Positions 11,602 to 22,500 of a stretch of 64,000 bases of DNA are shown here, one piece after another. Every line of letters starts with the position of its first letter. Position 1 is the first letter of the stretch. A program made the translations under genes and the position numbers. A model generated the notes under the pieces. That model saw only the letters and a program-made list of their open reading frames with translations. It did not search any database and was not told the origin of the DNA. The stretch comes from Plantago ovata (taxonomy: Eukaryota; Streptophyta; Magnoliopsida; Lamiales; Plantaginaceae): positions 84,526,085 through 84,590,084 of the forward strand of contig CM051458.1 in NCBI GenBank assembly GCA_028274465.1, in the 5' to 3' direction.

Positions 11602-12290
11602 CTATATCAGATCTAGAGGTGGTTCGATTACAAAAAGTAAAGAACTCAACAGTGCAAGGGAGATGGAGAAGTACAAAAGTGATCTGCAAGGATCTGCATA
11701 TCGCCTAACCAGTGTCATTCTCTCTGGTTGAGCTTCATAAGATGCATTTTTCACTTGGAGCGTCGGACATGTTACAAACCCGTAAGCTATCCCAGTAAAA
11801 GTAGCAGCGAAATGCGACCTGCAACCATCATGATCAAATCGATATCATATATTATAATTAAAAATCATCTAATCAGTACTTTGGCAAACATACATCAGCT
11901 CCTTTCTAAATTGGAACTCAATTAATTATAATGTTGTACATGTTCTTGTAAGAAAACAGATATATATTGAGAGGTAAACTAATTTTTTTTGTTCAACTTC
12001 TGGGTTTTTTGCAATTGAGTCATATTTTCAAGGTTGGACAGATCCTATCGATGTATTAATACGGAGAAAATTCCTTCATGCATAAATATTCAGGCATCTA
12101 ACCTTTAAGTATCAATTTGACATCTATGAAACAACTAAATAGCTTAAACTGGATAATCAAATCAAGTTTACACTAAACCATAAAAGAGATTGTGGTAAAT
12201 GAACAAGATAGATAACTTACCGTCCCAGAAACAGTTGGCTCTGGTGTGTGCAGAAAGCTGATCAGATTTGCAGATATTCCTCCGAGAATA
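11602..12290 (-). pseudogene. Captured plastid rhomboid-like protein fragment (C-terminal part)
   Basis: Two exon-like pieces: about 12290-12221, encoding GGISANLISFLHTPEPTVSGT and ending at a GTAAGT donor, and 11818-11602, starting after a CAG acceptor. The second encodes HFAATFTGIAYGF, CPTLQ, RRYADPC, a hydrophobic helix and a stop. This pattern fits plant chloroplast rhomboid-like proteins (RBL9 type): a segment just before the serine active site, then the last helices. The phases of the two pieces do not match, so the middle exon that would carry the catalytic Ser is missing. Non-functional fragment inside the MULE. The subfamily call is from memory. Confidence 0.6.
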
Positions 12291-13686
12291 AGTACTAAGG
12301 ATGAGACTTTTTGCACCAGGTATTTACAAAGTTATGAATAGGGAACTTTTTGCAACTTGGCTTTCACAAAGGACTCGTCACTCGTATGTTAGAAGGCTTA
12401 AGGAATTTAATACATAAAATTATGTTGCGACATGTTGGCAGGGGCATGTTGCGGATGGAATGAATAAATAGGTTTTGCTGAGGGGCTGGGTGGGTATATA
12501 TAGAGATGCGGCTAACTGGCATATTAGTTTATTAGATGATATTATAGAGATTTGACTCAAGGGTACCAACTCCACCTAAAGATTTCACCTTAATTCAAAC
12601 CGTGGATCGCACGAATTTATAACATTAATATATGTTCAAAACTTCAAATTAAAGGTTAAAAGTTAATTCACTTCTTCCAGTAACAATACTATTATAAGCT
12701 TGAATATATAGTAGGAATGAATGAATGAATGGAATGTGAAATCCTTTTGTTCATTACTCAAACTATTTGATTTTATCAAAAATAATAATTATATACTATA
12801 TATTTAAGCTTATATCTTCAACGTCAATTTTAGAGTTCCTTTGGCTAGGTTTTTACCCCAAATCAAATAGTGGTACCAAAATATTGTTGTTAAACATGAA
12901 ATAGTGGTGCCCAAGTATTAATTAGGGGAGTCCTTATTGTTCATAAAAGGCTTATCGTAGATTTTTTAATTACGGCTTCAGCACGTCTATAGTTTATAAT
13001 ACGATAAAGATAAACATCTCCATTCAATTAATTAATTAATTAAGAGTTACATGATGCTAGGTAATTAGAGTTTGAAGGCTCCATGCAACTATCACGTTCA
13101 GGACAGAATTAGAGTTTGAAGAAGACTCCATGCGTTCAGAAGAGAAACACGTTCAGAACAGAAAGAGAAACACGTTCAGAACAGAAGAGAAACACGTTAC
13201 ATGTTCAGGTAATTTTCAGGATCTAAGAAGACAACCACCTGAAAAAGTTGATTTCCAGGTACGTATTTTTTCTAATTTTTCAGCTTAACAAGCGGATTTT
13301 AGTTATTTTTAATGACAAACTTGCATATCTTGACTTGCTTGGACTTGCTTGGAATATACCTTTTGATTATATAATGTTCCACAATTTATGGAAATACAAA
13401 TCTAATTGGATTCAATTTTTGTACTGCTCTTAGTTGAATGGTTGTGTTAGATGTAAGTACTGTGAATAGCATATGTGGATCATATATCTTAATTAGATTT
13501 AGCATTGAGCTTATGTTACTTGTAGAATGCATGAGCAGAAGCAGAAACAAGCAAACCACTTATACTAGCTTTAAGTTAGGTTCTAAAATTTACCATGAGA
13601 AGGCTCACAAAATAAGATAGAAACCAAGTTGCCTCTTTCACTAGTTAAGATAGTAACAATACCAATTCCCCTAGATTAACTGGAGC
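12291..13686. other. MULE interior without a gene
   Basis: AT-rich sequence. At 13125-13205 a short motif, GAGAAACACGTTCAGAACAG, is repeated imperfectly about three times. Nothing else recognised. Confidence 0.4.
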
Positions 13687-14070
13687 TGTATCAGCAACAA
13701 TGGAAGCTTGCATTCTGAGTCCATTCTGAATTAGATGCTGATGAACAGCTCCCACAGCAAGAAGTATAGGAATTGCAGGGCGAGTTGCCTCCTGGTAAAA
13801 ATAAAGAGTTATAAAAAAATCATTCCTAACCAAATTAAAGAAATCAAACAAACATAACAAAAACATCAACGCCCTCGACCTCGAGAACAATTAGTGGTCC
13901 TCCATTGTAATTTAACATCCACGTACTGGATAATCTAGTGAAAATTCCATCTCATTGTTTGCTCATAGAAAGATGAAAAACTTACCAAGTCATCAGACCT
14001 GTCGGATAGTACAAGAAGCTGAGAACCATTTCTAACAGCTTCATCTGCAGCTTCACAGAGCTTGTACAAT
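13687..14070 (-). pseudogene. Captured glutamate synthase (GOGAT) fragment
   Basis: Two exon-like pieces on the minus strand. The first, about 14070-13986, encodes KLCEAADEAVRNGSQLLVLS and SDDL up to a GTAAG donor. The second, 13791 to about 13687, begins after a CAG acceptor and encodes [35 protein letters not shown] before leaving the family. This matches the central domain of plant glutamate synthase, next to its FMN-binding region. It is about 63 codons of a protein of more than 1,500, with no start or stop of its own. A captured piece inside the MULE. Confidence 0.8.
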
Positions 14071-15984
14071 GTTAGGTTAACAACACATACCTTGATTGTG
14101 TGAACAGGTGAGAGCTTGAAGATGAGGAAGGCGGCTGGCGGTGAGGAGGCGACGACGGTGTGGGAGGATGGCAGCGGTGTATTGGAGTTGTACGACGCCG
14201 TGAAGTGGTGGTGGTGCAGAGGTGGTCGTGATTCGTGATGGGAAAGTCCGGTGAGAGTGGTGGTGGTGGCCGGTGAGAAGAGATGAGTCGATCGATCAGA
14301 GGAGGAGAAAGAGGGATGATTGAAATTGGAAATAAAATTTTAGATCTAGGGTTGGGACTTGGCATATTTTATTTTTTTTGGTAAAACTTAGCCTATCGAG
14401 TGGGGGGAAATTGGGACTAAAATTTTGGTCAGGCTTCCCTCCTTTAATTAATTAGTCCTCTAATTAAATTCTACTGAATTTTTTAATTTATATATATTAT
14501 TATATTATTATCATATTTATTTTTCAAAAATATTCAACATACACTTATTAGGATTAAATTCAAAATAGTGTCTGAATGCAATCGTAGATCTTCTAATAAA
14601 AATTGAGATACAATTGATAAGTTATTAGCATATACATTAAACCATATTATAGACTTATTTGATTATTCGTGAATAAAAAGACCGTATCATCAAAGTACCC
14701 TACATCACAGGTGGTTTTCTATTCCTCGCGAATGTTATTATGGTTTTTTTCGTTGACATACACACACATATACACATATGTTCCCACTACATGGACTGAA
14801 AGTAATCATTAAGTGAGTTTTAGATCTTATAAGTCTTAAAACATGCCACTGGTTGATGGCAATTGAGATGTGGAGTTTTAATAATGTTGCATTAGAGACT
14901 AGCGTGTGGTTTGCATTATATAATATATAGATCCTTCGAGAAAGTAATAGTACGTTATCACTTGATCGAGTCATAAAAGTTCACGTTCGGAATTAGTATA
15001 TATCGAAATACATTCGTTTATAAATTAATGTGACGGATAAATGATTTATGACATTGATATGTAACGACCCTACCCGAATCGAATTAATCAAGAATAACAT
15101 GAAAATGTCAAAATGCGAATAAAACATAAATTAAATATTAATTTTATTTCCACGCGCTTGAGGAGTTATTCAACTCTCTACACCTAACTGAATATTAAAA
15201 TCTACACACGCTAAAACCCAACAAAGTCAATTCAAGCCAACACACGATGGGTATATCAACTCTCTTAAGTCGGTCCAAATAAAACCAATTAATTCAACTG
15301 AAGACCACACAATCCATGGGTATCTCATATCTCTTTAGCAAGTCCTAATAAAGTCCACTTCCATTGCTCAAAAAAATAAATAAATAAATAAAGTCCACTT
15401 CTAATAAGTTCATAACAAATTCTAAAAGACAAATTAAACAAAAGCTCATCTCATAGACTTACGACTCCAAAGTATCTTTCGGAGATCGAGAAAGGACATA
15501 GTTTGAGCTCCAAATGGATACTCCACAACAAACTAACAAATTATGACAATCACTGAGATGCGAGATAATATTCAAACTCATAGATATCAACTTACATTGT
15601 CTCAACAATATCACAAATATAGAAGCAACTTAATAGCTAGCCTCATTGTAACAAGCCATATATGTTGTTCTATCCGTTCTTACTAACAATTTGTTTATTA
15701 TTTACAAAAATTTATAAATAATATTTCAACTAGACAACACATTTACAAGCTAGTCATCATGTGAGTCGTAGGGTAAGGATGATCATTATCTAGGTTAGAA
15801 TAATGAATTAATTTCGTTGGTCGATCTATCAGAGTAAAAAAAACAATTCAAATACAACGAGAAGTTTATTGTAGTTTAAGATTAATAATATACACAGAAA
15901 TGCAAATTCACAGTTAAAATGTTTTCATTATACAAAATATATTACTTATATTTAAAACATCATCAATTAAACCAAATTGGAACT
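14071..15984. other. MULE interior, non-coding
   Basis: 14100-14340 is GC-richer (GGTGGTGGTGG runs) and may be another captured 5' region, but no protein is recognisable. At 15060 TGTAACGACCCTACCCGAATC resembles sequence often seen in plant retrotransposon LTRs, but no partner is visible. The rest is AT-rich. Confidence 0.35.
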
Positions 15985-16050
15985 TTCTCCTGTTGGTTAA
16001 GTAAGTTGATTTCCATTGTTATGGCTTGGGTTCGAGTCCTGCCAGCAACA
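15985..16050 (+). other. tRNA-like (SINE-type) segment in the MULE right subterminal region
   Basis: TGGTTAAGTAAGTTG (A-box-like) is followed by GGTTCGAGTCC (B box). It is not a usable tRNA. It lies about 360-420 bp from the right end, mirroring the segment about 355-430 bp from the left end. Next to it, 16095-16170 holds a GC-rich inverted repeat of GGGCCGGGCC words. Confidence 0.4.
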
Positions 16051-16358
16051 TTTAAATCTAATAATTTTTAAATAGACTCCCATATTGGATATGGATCCGG
16101 GCCGGGCCGGTAAGGCCGGATTACGGTCGCTGGTCAATGATCGGGCCCGGCCCGATCCGGCATAAGCCCACATATGGGCCCGACGAAAATTAAAATAATA
16201 ATAATATATGTAAATATTTTAATAATTTTATTTATTAATTTAATTCAAAGTTATTTAAGTAAATTTATATTTAACTGAAAGAATAAATAAAAATAATTAT
16301 TTAAACTTCTTGGCGAAGGGTTAGCGAAGGCGAATGACGTGTCACCTTTTCATTGGGT

Positions 16359-16405
16359 GCCTGTTGTCAGGCAAGGCGAAAGCCTGCCTGACCGTAGAAA
16401 AGCCG
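16359..16405 (-). repeat. MULE right terminal inverted repeat
   Basis: The reverse complement begins CGGCTTTTCTACGGTCAGG and aligns with the left repeat at 6285. It is followed by the same 9-bp AAGTAACTT. Confidence 0.8.
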
Positions 16406-16414
16406 AAGTAACTT
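16406..16414. repeat. 9-bp target-site duplication, right copy
   Basis: AAGTAACTT, identical and in the same orientation as 6276-6284. Confidence 0.85.
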
Positions 16415-16550
16415 TTCCTTAATATGATCTCTGTATTAAATTTAGACGTGGAAATATAATTGAAGTTACCAAAGTGATGATATCTTTTCGTGATTTTACG
16501 AACAAGTTCTGATTTCTTGTATGGGAAGAGTTTATCTGGTATTCCGTCAT

Positions 16551-16791
16551 CCGTTCTCTCAAAAGTGTCATATTTTGACTTTCGGTTAACAACTTTCAAC
16601 TTTAACTCTCGATTACTCTTAAACTATAATGATAATGTATTTAACGAAATTATATTATGAAAATTTGGGCTCTATATTTTCATAATATAATTTCGTTAAA
16701 TATTTTATCATTATAGTCTAAGAGTAATTGGGAGTCAAAGTTAAAAGTTGTTGACCGAAAAAAGTCAAAACATGACACTTCTGAGAGAAGG
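16551..16791. repeat. Long foldback hairpin with about 110-bp arms
   Basis: Left arm 16551-16662 and right arm about 16675-16791 are nearly complementary over their whole length, with a loop of about 13 bases (TTTGGGCTCTATA). The inner 16 bp pair perfectly (ATTATATTATGAAAAT with ATTTTCATAATATAAT). It may be a foldback MITE or a young miRNA/siRNA hairpin locus. No coding content. Confidence 0.75.
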
Positions 16792-17250
16792 AAGGCAGTA
16801 GAATATATTTCAATTTGCAAAGGCTTAACTAGAAGGGAAAAAATTTAAAAATTCATTTTGAATTGATCAAACTATAACACCCATCAGTCCGCCACTATAC
16901 AAAAAACTATACCAAAATACGAAGTAATGTTTATAGAAGAAGGTAATACTAAAACTCTCGTCACCATATATACCACTTTTTTTCCTTTTAAACTGAAAGA
17001 TACTTAAATTAATAATATGACCTTCAGATATGTGCACCTCTCCACCTATAAATATTAGCACTATTCACTCCTCTAATCCACTTTTTATTTTCTTCAAGTC
17101 CTCTAATCGTTAAATTCACTCCCGCCTAAAACAGATGAGGCCTTAATCTTTTCACTCTTCCCTTATGTTATTAGGACTTCGACTGGTTCCAGTAATTAAG
17201 ATCAAACCTCAACTAGGAAATCATTGCTCAAAGTTGGAAAATAGTGAAGT

Positions 17251-17580
17251 ACTCCCTCCATCTTTTTTTAATTTATCGTTTTATTAAAAACACATATTTT
17301 AAGGCACCGGAACTAAGACTTAGTTTGCAATTAAAATACAATAATTGAATGAATTAAATGATAATTTAAAACAATCACGGCAACTAAAACATTACTCCAG
17401 GCAATAGAATAGCTTCGAAGAAGATGAAGCCTTCTTCAATTGCAGAGGCCAGAAAAGGTTAAAGCATTATTTAATTAAGTACTATAGGACTATAATTAAT
17501 CTAGGCCTAAGCCTAAAACGACATGTAATGTAAAACATCATAATTTTTGTAAGGCGACATTTATATTAAAAGGGAGGGAG
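17251..17580. mobile_element. Stowaway-like MITE
   Basis: Starts CTCCCTCCATC next to a TA (17250) and ends GGGAGGGAG followed by TA (17581). CTCCCTCC-type terminal inverted repeats with TA duplication are the signature of Stowaway MITEs (Tc1/mariner-related). About 330 bp, AT-rich, non-coding. Confidence 0.75.
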
Positions 17581-18639
17581 TAAAATGTATGTCCTATTTT
17601 CTTCTTCATCATTGAGGAGAGCATCTATTCGGCCACAACCGCTTCATTTATTACTTCTCATGCTCTACTTTTCAACTTTCTAGTTTTCTTGTAACTCACT
17701 AGGTGTGGGATTTGTAGGAATTTTAGTTTGAGCGAATGTTCTGAAGCGAAGTGTTCTGAAGTGTTCTGAAGCGAACAGACATGAAGCTTGAACGAAAAAT
17801 GGTGATTTTTTGTTCCAAGCCTTCTGAGCAAATTGTTGTGTCTTTTCAAACGAACCTTTGCGTTTCTTCATCAGTTTGTTGATGTTCGTCACACCACTTG
17901 GCCTATTATGAATAAAACCTTCCAGTGTTGCAAAATTCACTCAATTCATTCTGCTCTTCTCCTCTACTACTAAATAATTATGTTCTTCCTTATTGAGATA
18001 AACCAGCTCAAATTTAGTTTGGTGTGCTACTTATTGAATTCTCATGCAGTCTTATCTTGGGGATATATTTGATGTACTGTGAGCACGAGTGCATGGCAAA
18101 TATTATCTCAGAGAACTCGGGCTATCCCGTTATTCTGCAGCATTACATCTACATATATACTCTCTGTTCCAGTTTCTTTCTGTACTGATACTTTCCTGAT
18201 AAGTGCAAATATTCCAACAGGATCAACTTCACCCCTACAATACACGCTTCAACTCCTTCACCACCACATGGGATCCCTTTTTCACAAATGGCAGAATAAT
18301 CTTCCTTTCTCCCATCATTCTAAACTACTCATATATATCAGATTGTTGATAGGCAATTCATTTTCTTTATTAAAAGAAAAGAGTAACGTATATAAAACAT
18401 GTCAATAAGGTCTATCTCATTGGTTAGGCCGATGTATCATAATTCTAAAAAGTTGATACGAGTTGATTTCCCAACCCACCGATGATATTCATTTACTTGC
18501 AAGTATTTGTTGTGATATCATCTTATATTAATAATAATAATAACAACATCAACAACAATAATAATAATCCATTTTGGTTTGAAAATCAAAGATTTGACCG
18601 AAGAGATATTTTTCCAGAGAAAATTGATTATAAGGGCTC
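17581..18639. other. Intergenic, nothing firm
   Basis: A short reiterated word, GTTCTGAAGCGAA, occurs at 17736-17780. A minus-strand open frame at 17680-17940 has no recognisable domain and is probably chance or decayed transposon. Confidence 0.35.
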
Positions 18640-19335
18640 ACTATGAAGGCCTTTCTCATAAAGGACCCTCTTGTGTTATCAATTACATTTTAGTCCAAAC
18701 TCAATTACATTTTAGTCCATTTTAGTTGACCAACACTTTAAACACCTTCCAACCAAACATGACTTAAGAAAAATAAATATTTTCAATCAAAAAATTAATT
18801 TAAAGAATTAAAAAATCTAAATAGAATTATAAAATAAAATAAAAATTAAATATTTAACAAGATCCATCCATCTTCTTCTTCGCTAAAGCTTCCGTACTGG
18901 ATAATTTCGGTATCGGAGCTCCGGTGCCGGTAACGATGGAGCAATGGTGGAGCTGCTGCTCCACCGATCTAGTGGTGGAGCAAGCTGCTTGCTGCACCGT
19001 TAATGGTGGTGGAGCAGCTTGCTCCACCGTTTTCGGCGTTGGAGCTCCGGTACCGAAAAAAATTACGGTACCGAAGCTTTGGGGATGATGAAGATAATTT
19101 TTTTTATTTTTATTTTAGTTAAGATTTTTTCTTTAAAATTTATTTTATTATTTTAGTATTTTACTTGGTTTTTCTTTTAATTCTTTATCTTTTTTATTTG
19201 AAAACACTAAGGTTTGTTTGGTTTCATCAAAATTCAATTTTGAAATAGTGAATTTTTATTGACTTTGGACTAAAATGTAATTGATAAACTAAGGTGGTTC
19301 ATTTTGTTATTAAGGACGCTAAGAGGGTATAAAAA
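18640..19335. mobile_element. TIR element with GC-rich GAGCTCC / CTCCACC core
   Basis: The ends are inverted: ACCCTCTTGTGTTATCAATTACATTTTAGTCC at about 18668 and its similar reverse complement at about 19262-19330. The centre (18900-19075) is GC-rich, built of repeated GGAGCTCCGGT and GGTGGAGCA words, within AT-rich flanks. A related structure lies at the window end (63246-64000). Non-autonomous, class uncertain. Confidence 0.5.
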
Positions 19336-19518
19336 ATTAATGGACCTATTTTTCCATTTTCAAATTCTCAAGTTTACAGTTGAAAATGTTTCTCACGTGT
19401 TAAAAGTCCATCTCTTGCTGGGACTGGGAGTTAGGTGGAAATTACTATAAGCCGGCAACTAACTAAATGCCGCCATTGTTGTACCTGCTACCTTCATTTT
19501 CTCTTTCTCTCCTCTTCA

Positions 19519-22500
19519 ATGGAACGCCTTCTCCAATCATCTTCTGCTCAATCAAACTCCGTCGCCAATCCATCTCTGTTTCTCCTCAACAAACACTTCC
19601 GCAGTCGATCAAAATCCACCACCACATCACTCGCATTCCCTTCCGAATTTCATCTTCCCAAACTCGATACTATACACCGTTCCATAAGCTCTACTACTTG
19701 TCGACTTAAATTAGGGCACAATTCGTCCCCAATCGAAGCTGATGGGAACCGGAACACTCCACCGTCGCCGCCGGAGAATTCAGGTGGTAATAATAAGCTC
19801 GCGATCATGGCTTGCTCCGGTCTTACTGTTGCATTAGCCATTGCGAATCGCGTGCTTTACAAGCTAGCACTTGTTCCAATGAAGGAGTATCCGTTTTTTC
19901 TAGCTCAGCTCACTACTTTTGGGTAGCTTCTCCTCTCTCGTTATTTACCATAGGCTTTTTTTGAATTAGTAGATTATATTGATATTGTATAATTCTTCTT
20001 ATTCCGAATTAGTAGAATATGTTATGTTTGCTCGTGTATTATTTGTTGCTATTTAATTTACCATAGGCTTTGAATTTGAATTGGTAGATTTTATTTGCTA
20101 TGGTTGTGACATTTTGCCGCTTATTGGAGCACACCTTCTAATAGATCATCATTTATGCTCGCTTTCTATATTCATCAACAGAGTTTACCTGTTCTGCAAC
20201 AAAATAAATAGATAAAGCAGATTTAACAAGCTGTGGTTGTTATTAGTTGACTTTACATGTTTCAAATATTGGCGTTACTGGTAGCAGCTTTCAACAAAAA
20301 GTAATAACTGGTGGTTGTGTGTGTGTGACAAACAGGTATGTTGCTATATATTTCTCCGTCCTTTTCGTCAGATACCGAGCTGGCATTGCAACCGATGAGA
20401 TGCTGGCCTCTCCAAAATTACCTTATATTATAATTGGTTTGCTAGAAGCACTGGGTGTTGTGTCTGGCATGTATTCTGGAGGTATAAGAAACTGTCGTCT
20501 AAACTGATTAAGAGCAATATATCATAATCATTCCTGCCATTTCAAGGCTGGTTGGTAATCTATCTTACCCTTAGCAAATCAGGAACCGGGTTGAGGTACC
20601 CCTTAGATCACTATGGTATAATGGTATAACATAGGTACTCGCTACACAAAAAATTAGTAAATGGATGCTTGACTAAATATATTTTTAAAGGATGGATATT
20701 TCAGTTTACATTTGTGGCCTTAGTTCTGAATTTGTTCTATCTTTGTACAGCCATGCTTCCTGGACCATCTATACCGATATTAAACCAGGTAATCACAATT
20801 CGGTTTGGAATATTTATGTTTCAGTATGGTAATTGTCTTCTGTGCTTCAAAGCTTTAAAAGAATCTTTTAATTCTTTCATTAGCCCCCACTATTTCATCT
20901 AAGCAGCGTCTCTTTTATTAGGATTGTTTTTCATTTTATTTCCATAAATTTATTTTCAATGGTTATATCTCCAGGTTATTCTACTACATAGGATATATCT
21001 TTAAAACTGTAGGGGACCAACTAAATAAGAGTTCCTTGTCACTGACTTTACGTCTTTATTTTTTAAAGACTGAAGCTGTTTACTGTATGAAACATACAAA
21101 AAAGTTCAAGAGTGGAAGCTTGCTGACAATAGAAAGATGTGTACTTTGTTAGAATTTGAATATGGCAACATTGGATGTAATCTAATATGCATGTCTTGCC
21201 AACCTATACTAGGAAGATTCCTACGAATCCACCTCAGCCAGAGAGAACGACTCCATCCATATCAGTTCTTTGTTTTCTGAATGTTCATTCTTATTTATCT
21301 TGAAATTTATTTAATACTAGTTCTATTCAAAAAATTTGTTCTTGACCTTGTGCTACATACTATATCATTTTTCATTTTTGTACGTTGTGTGAGAATCGAG
21401 GCTTGAGGCTTATAGTATAGACATGGGAAATGCAAGCTTTTATTAGGCAACATAATCTGCAAATCAAATGAAGATTCACTTTTCCCTATGATTTCTTTCT
21501 ATTGCAGACCTTTTTGGTGTGGCAGCTGGGTTTTTCCATGCTCCTCCTTGGGAGCACTTACTCTCTGAACCGGATAGTTGGTTGCTTTCTTGTTGCTGCT
21601 GGTGTTGTATTGGCAGTTACAAGGTCTTGCTCCCTTACTAATAATAAATTGATCCTGTTTAGTTTTGGTTTGAATACAGTGAAATTGGTGTATCTCAGAC
21701 TACGTTGCTTAAGTCTCCTTTAGAGTTGTGTCGTTATCAGGATTCAGTGTAGTTATTCATAATGGAGAGGCTTCATAAAGTCAATTGTAGGATAGGTTCA
21801 AGTTTTAAATAGTTCCTTAGATGTAATTGATAAAACATTGATCTGTCTGCCTTTTTAAGAATTGGATTTAGAACTATCATGTTGAAGAGGTTTAGTGAGA
21901 AAGAAGTCTTGACAATAAAATTATGGATGTTATCATTATGTCCGATATCAGCTTCTTTAAGTTGAGAAAGTTGGTTAACAAACAAATTGGAGAGAATAAT
22001 GAATTATTAAATTAAGCATTTGTATGTTTAAGAGTGTTATCTCCCCATCCTCTTGTTCATTTCTGGTTGTTGGATGCAGTGGTTCAGAGCAGGATCAAAT
22101 GCTTGCTGGAGTTGGGATTGTGTGGCCAGCAATGATGATAGCTTCTAGTGGTTTTCAAGCAGTTGCTTCTATTATCAAGGTGATGCATCAAGCATTAAGA
22201 GATGAATAACCTGCACATTTCATTATGAAAATTAAATCTCCGAAATTCTGGATTTATGCAGGAGTCTGTATTCCTTGATGCTGCAACCCGCTTCAAGGTG
22301 CTGAAACCATTCACTATCTCTTTCCCTACTCGATGCATTCTGATCATATTGTGTAATTTCACCCTCTCTTCATCCTACAGGGAAAAATGCTGGATATATT
22401 TGTTGTCAATTCATTTGGATCTGGATATCAGGTACCAGTCCTCTAGAATAAGGATATCATTGTATCATACTCTTTTCCCCTCTTTTTATCTTTTCAGTGC

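Larger units (their letters stand above)
6285..16405. mobile_element. Mutator-like element (MULE) with captured host-gene fragments
   Basis: A 10,121-bp element. Its ends are imperfect inverted repeats of about 47 bp, and both contain GGTCAGGCAGG followed by a TTCGCC/CCTGA palindrome. They are flanked by an exact 9-bp direct repeat. Inside are a FAR1/MULE-type transposase gene (+), an ERCC1 fragment (+), a rhomboid-like fragment (-) and a glutamate synthase fragment (-). The fragments keep introns, so they were copied from DNA and not from mRNA. Capture of this kind is known for Pack-MULEs and transduplicating MULEs. Here the element also holds its own transposase gene, so it may be a once-autonomous carrier. 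The single frameshift in the transposase suggests it is now inactive unless helped in trans. Confidence 0.85.

Noticed and set aside
14072..14365. Pro/Ser-rich minus-strand open frame inside the MULE
   Set aside because: Low-complexity composition, no family resemblance; possibly untranslated captured sequence.
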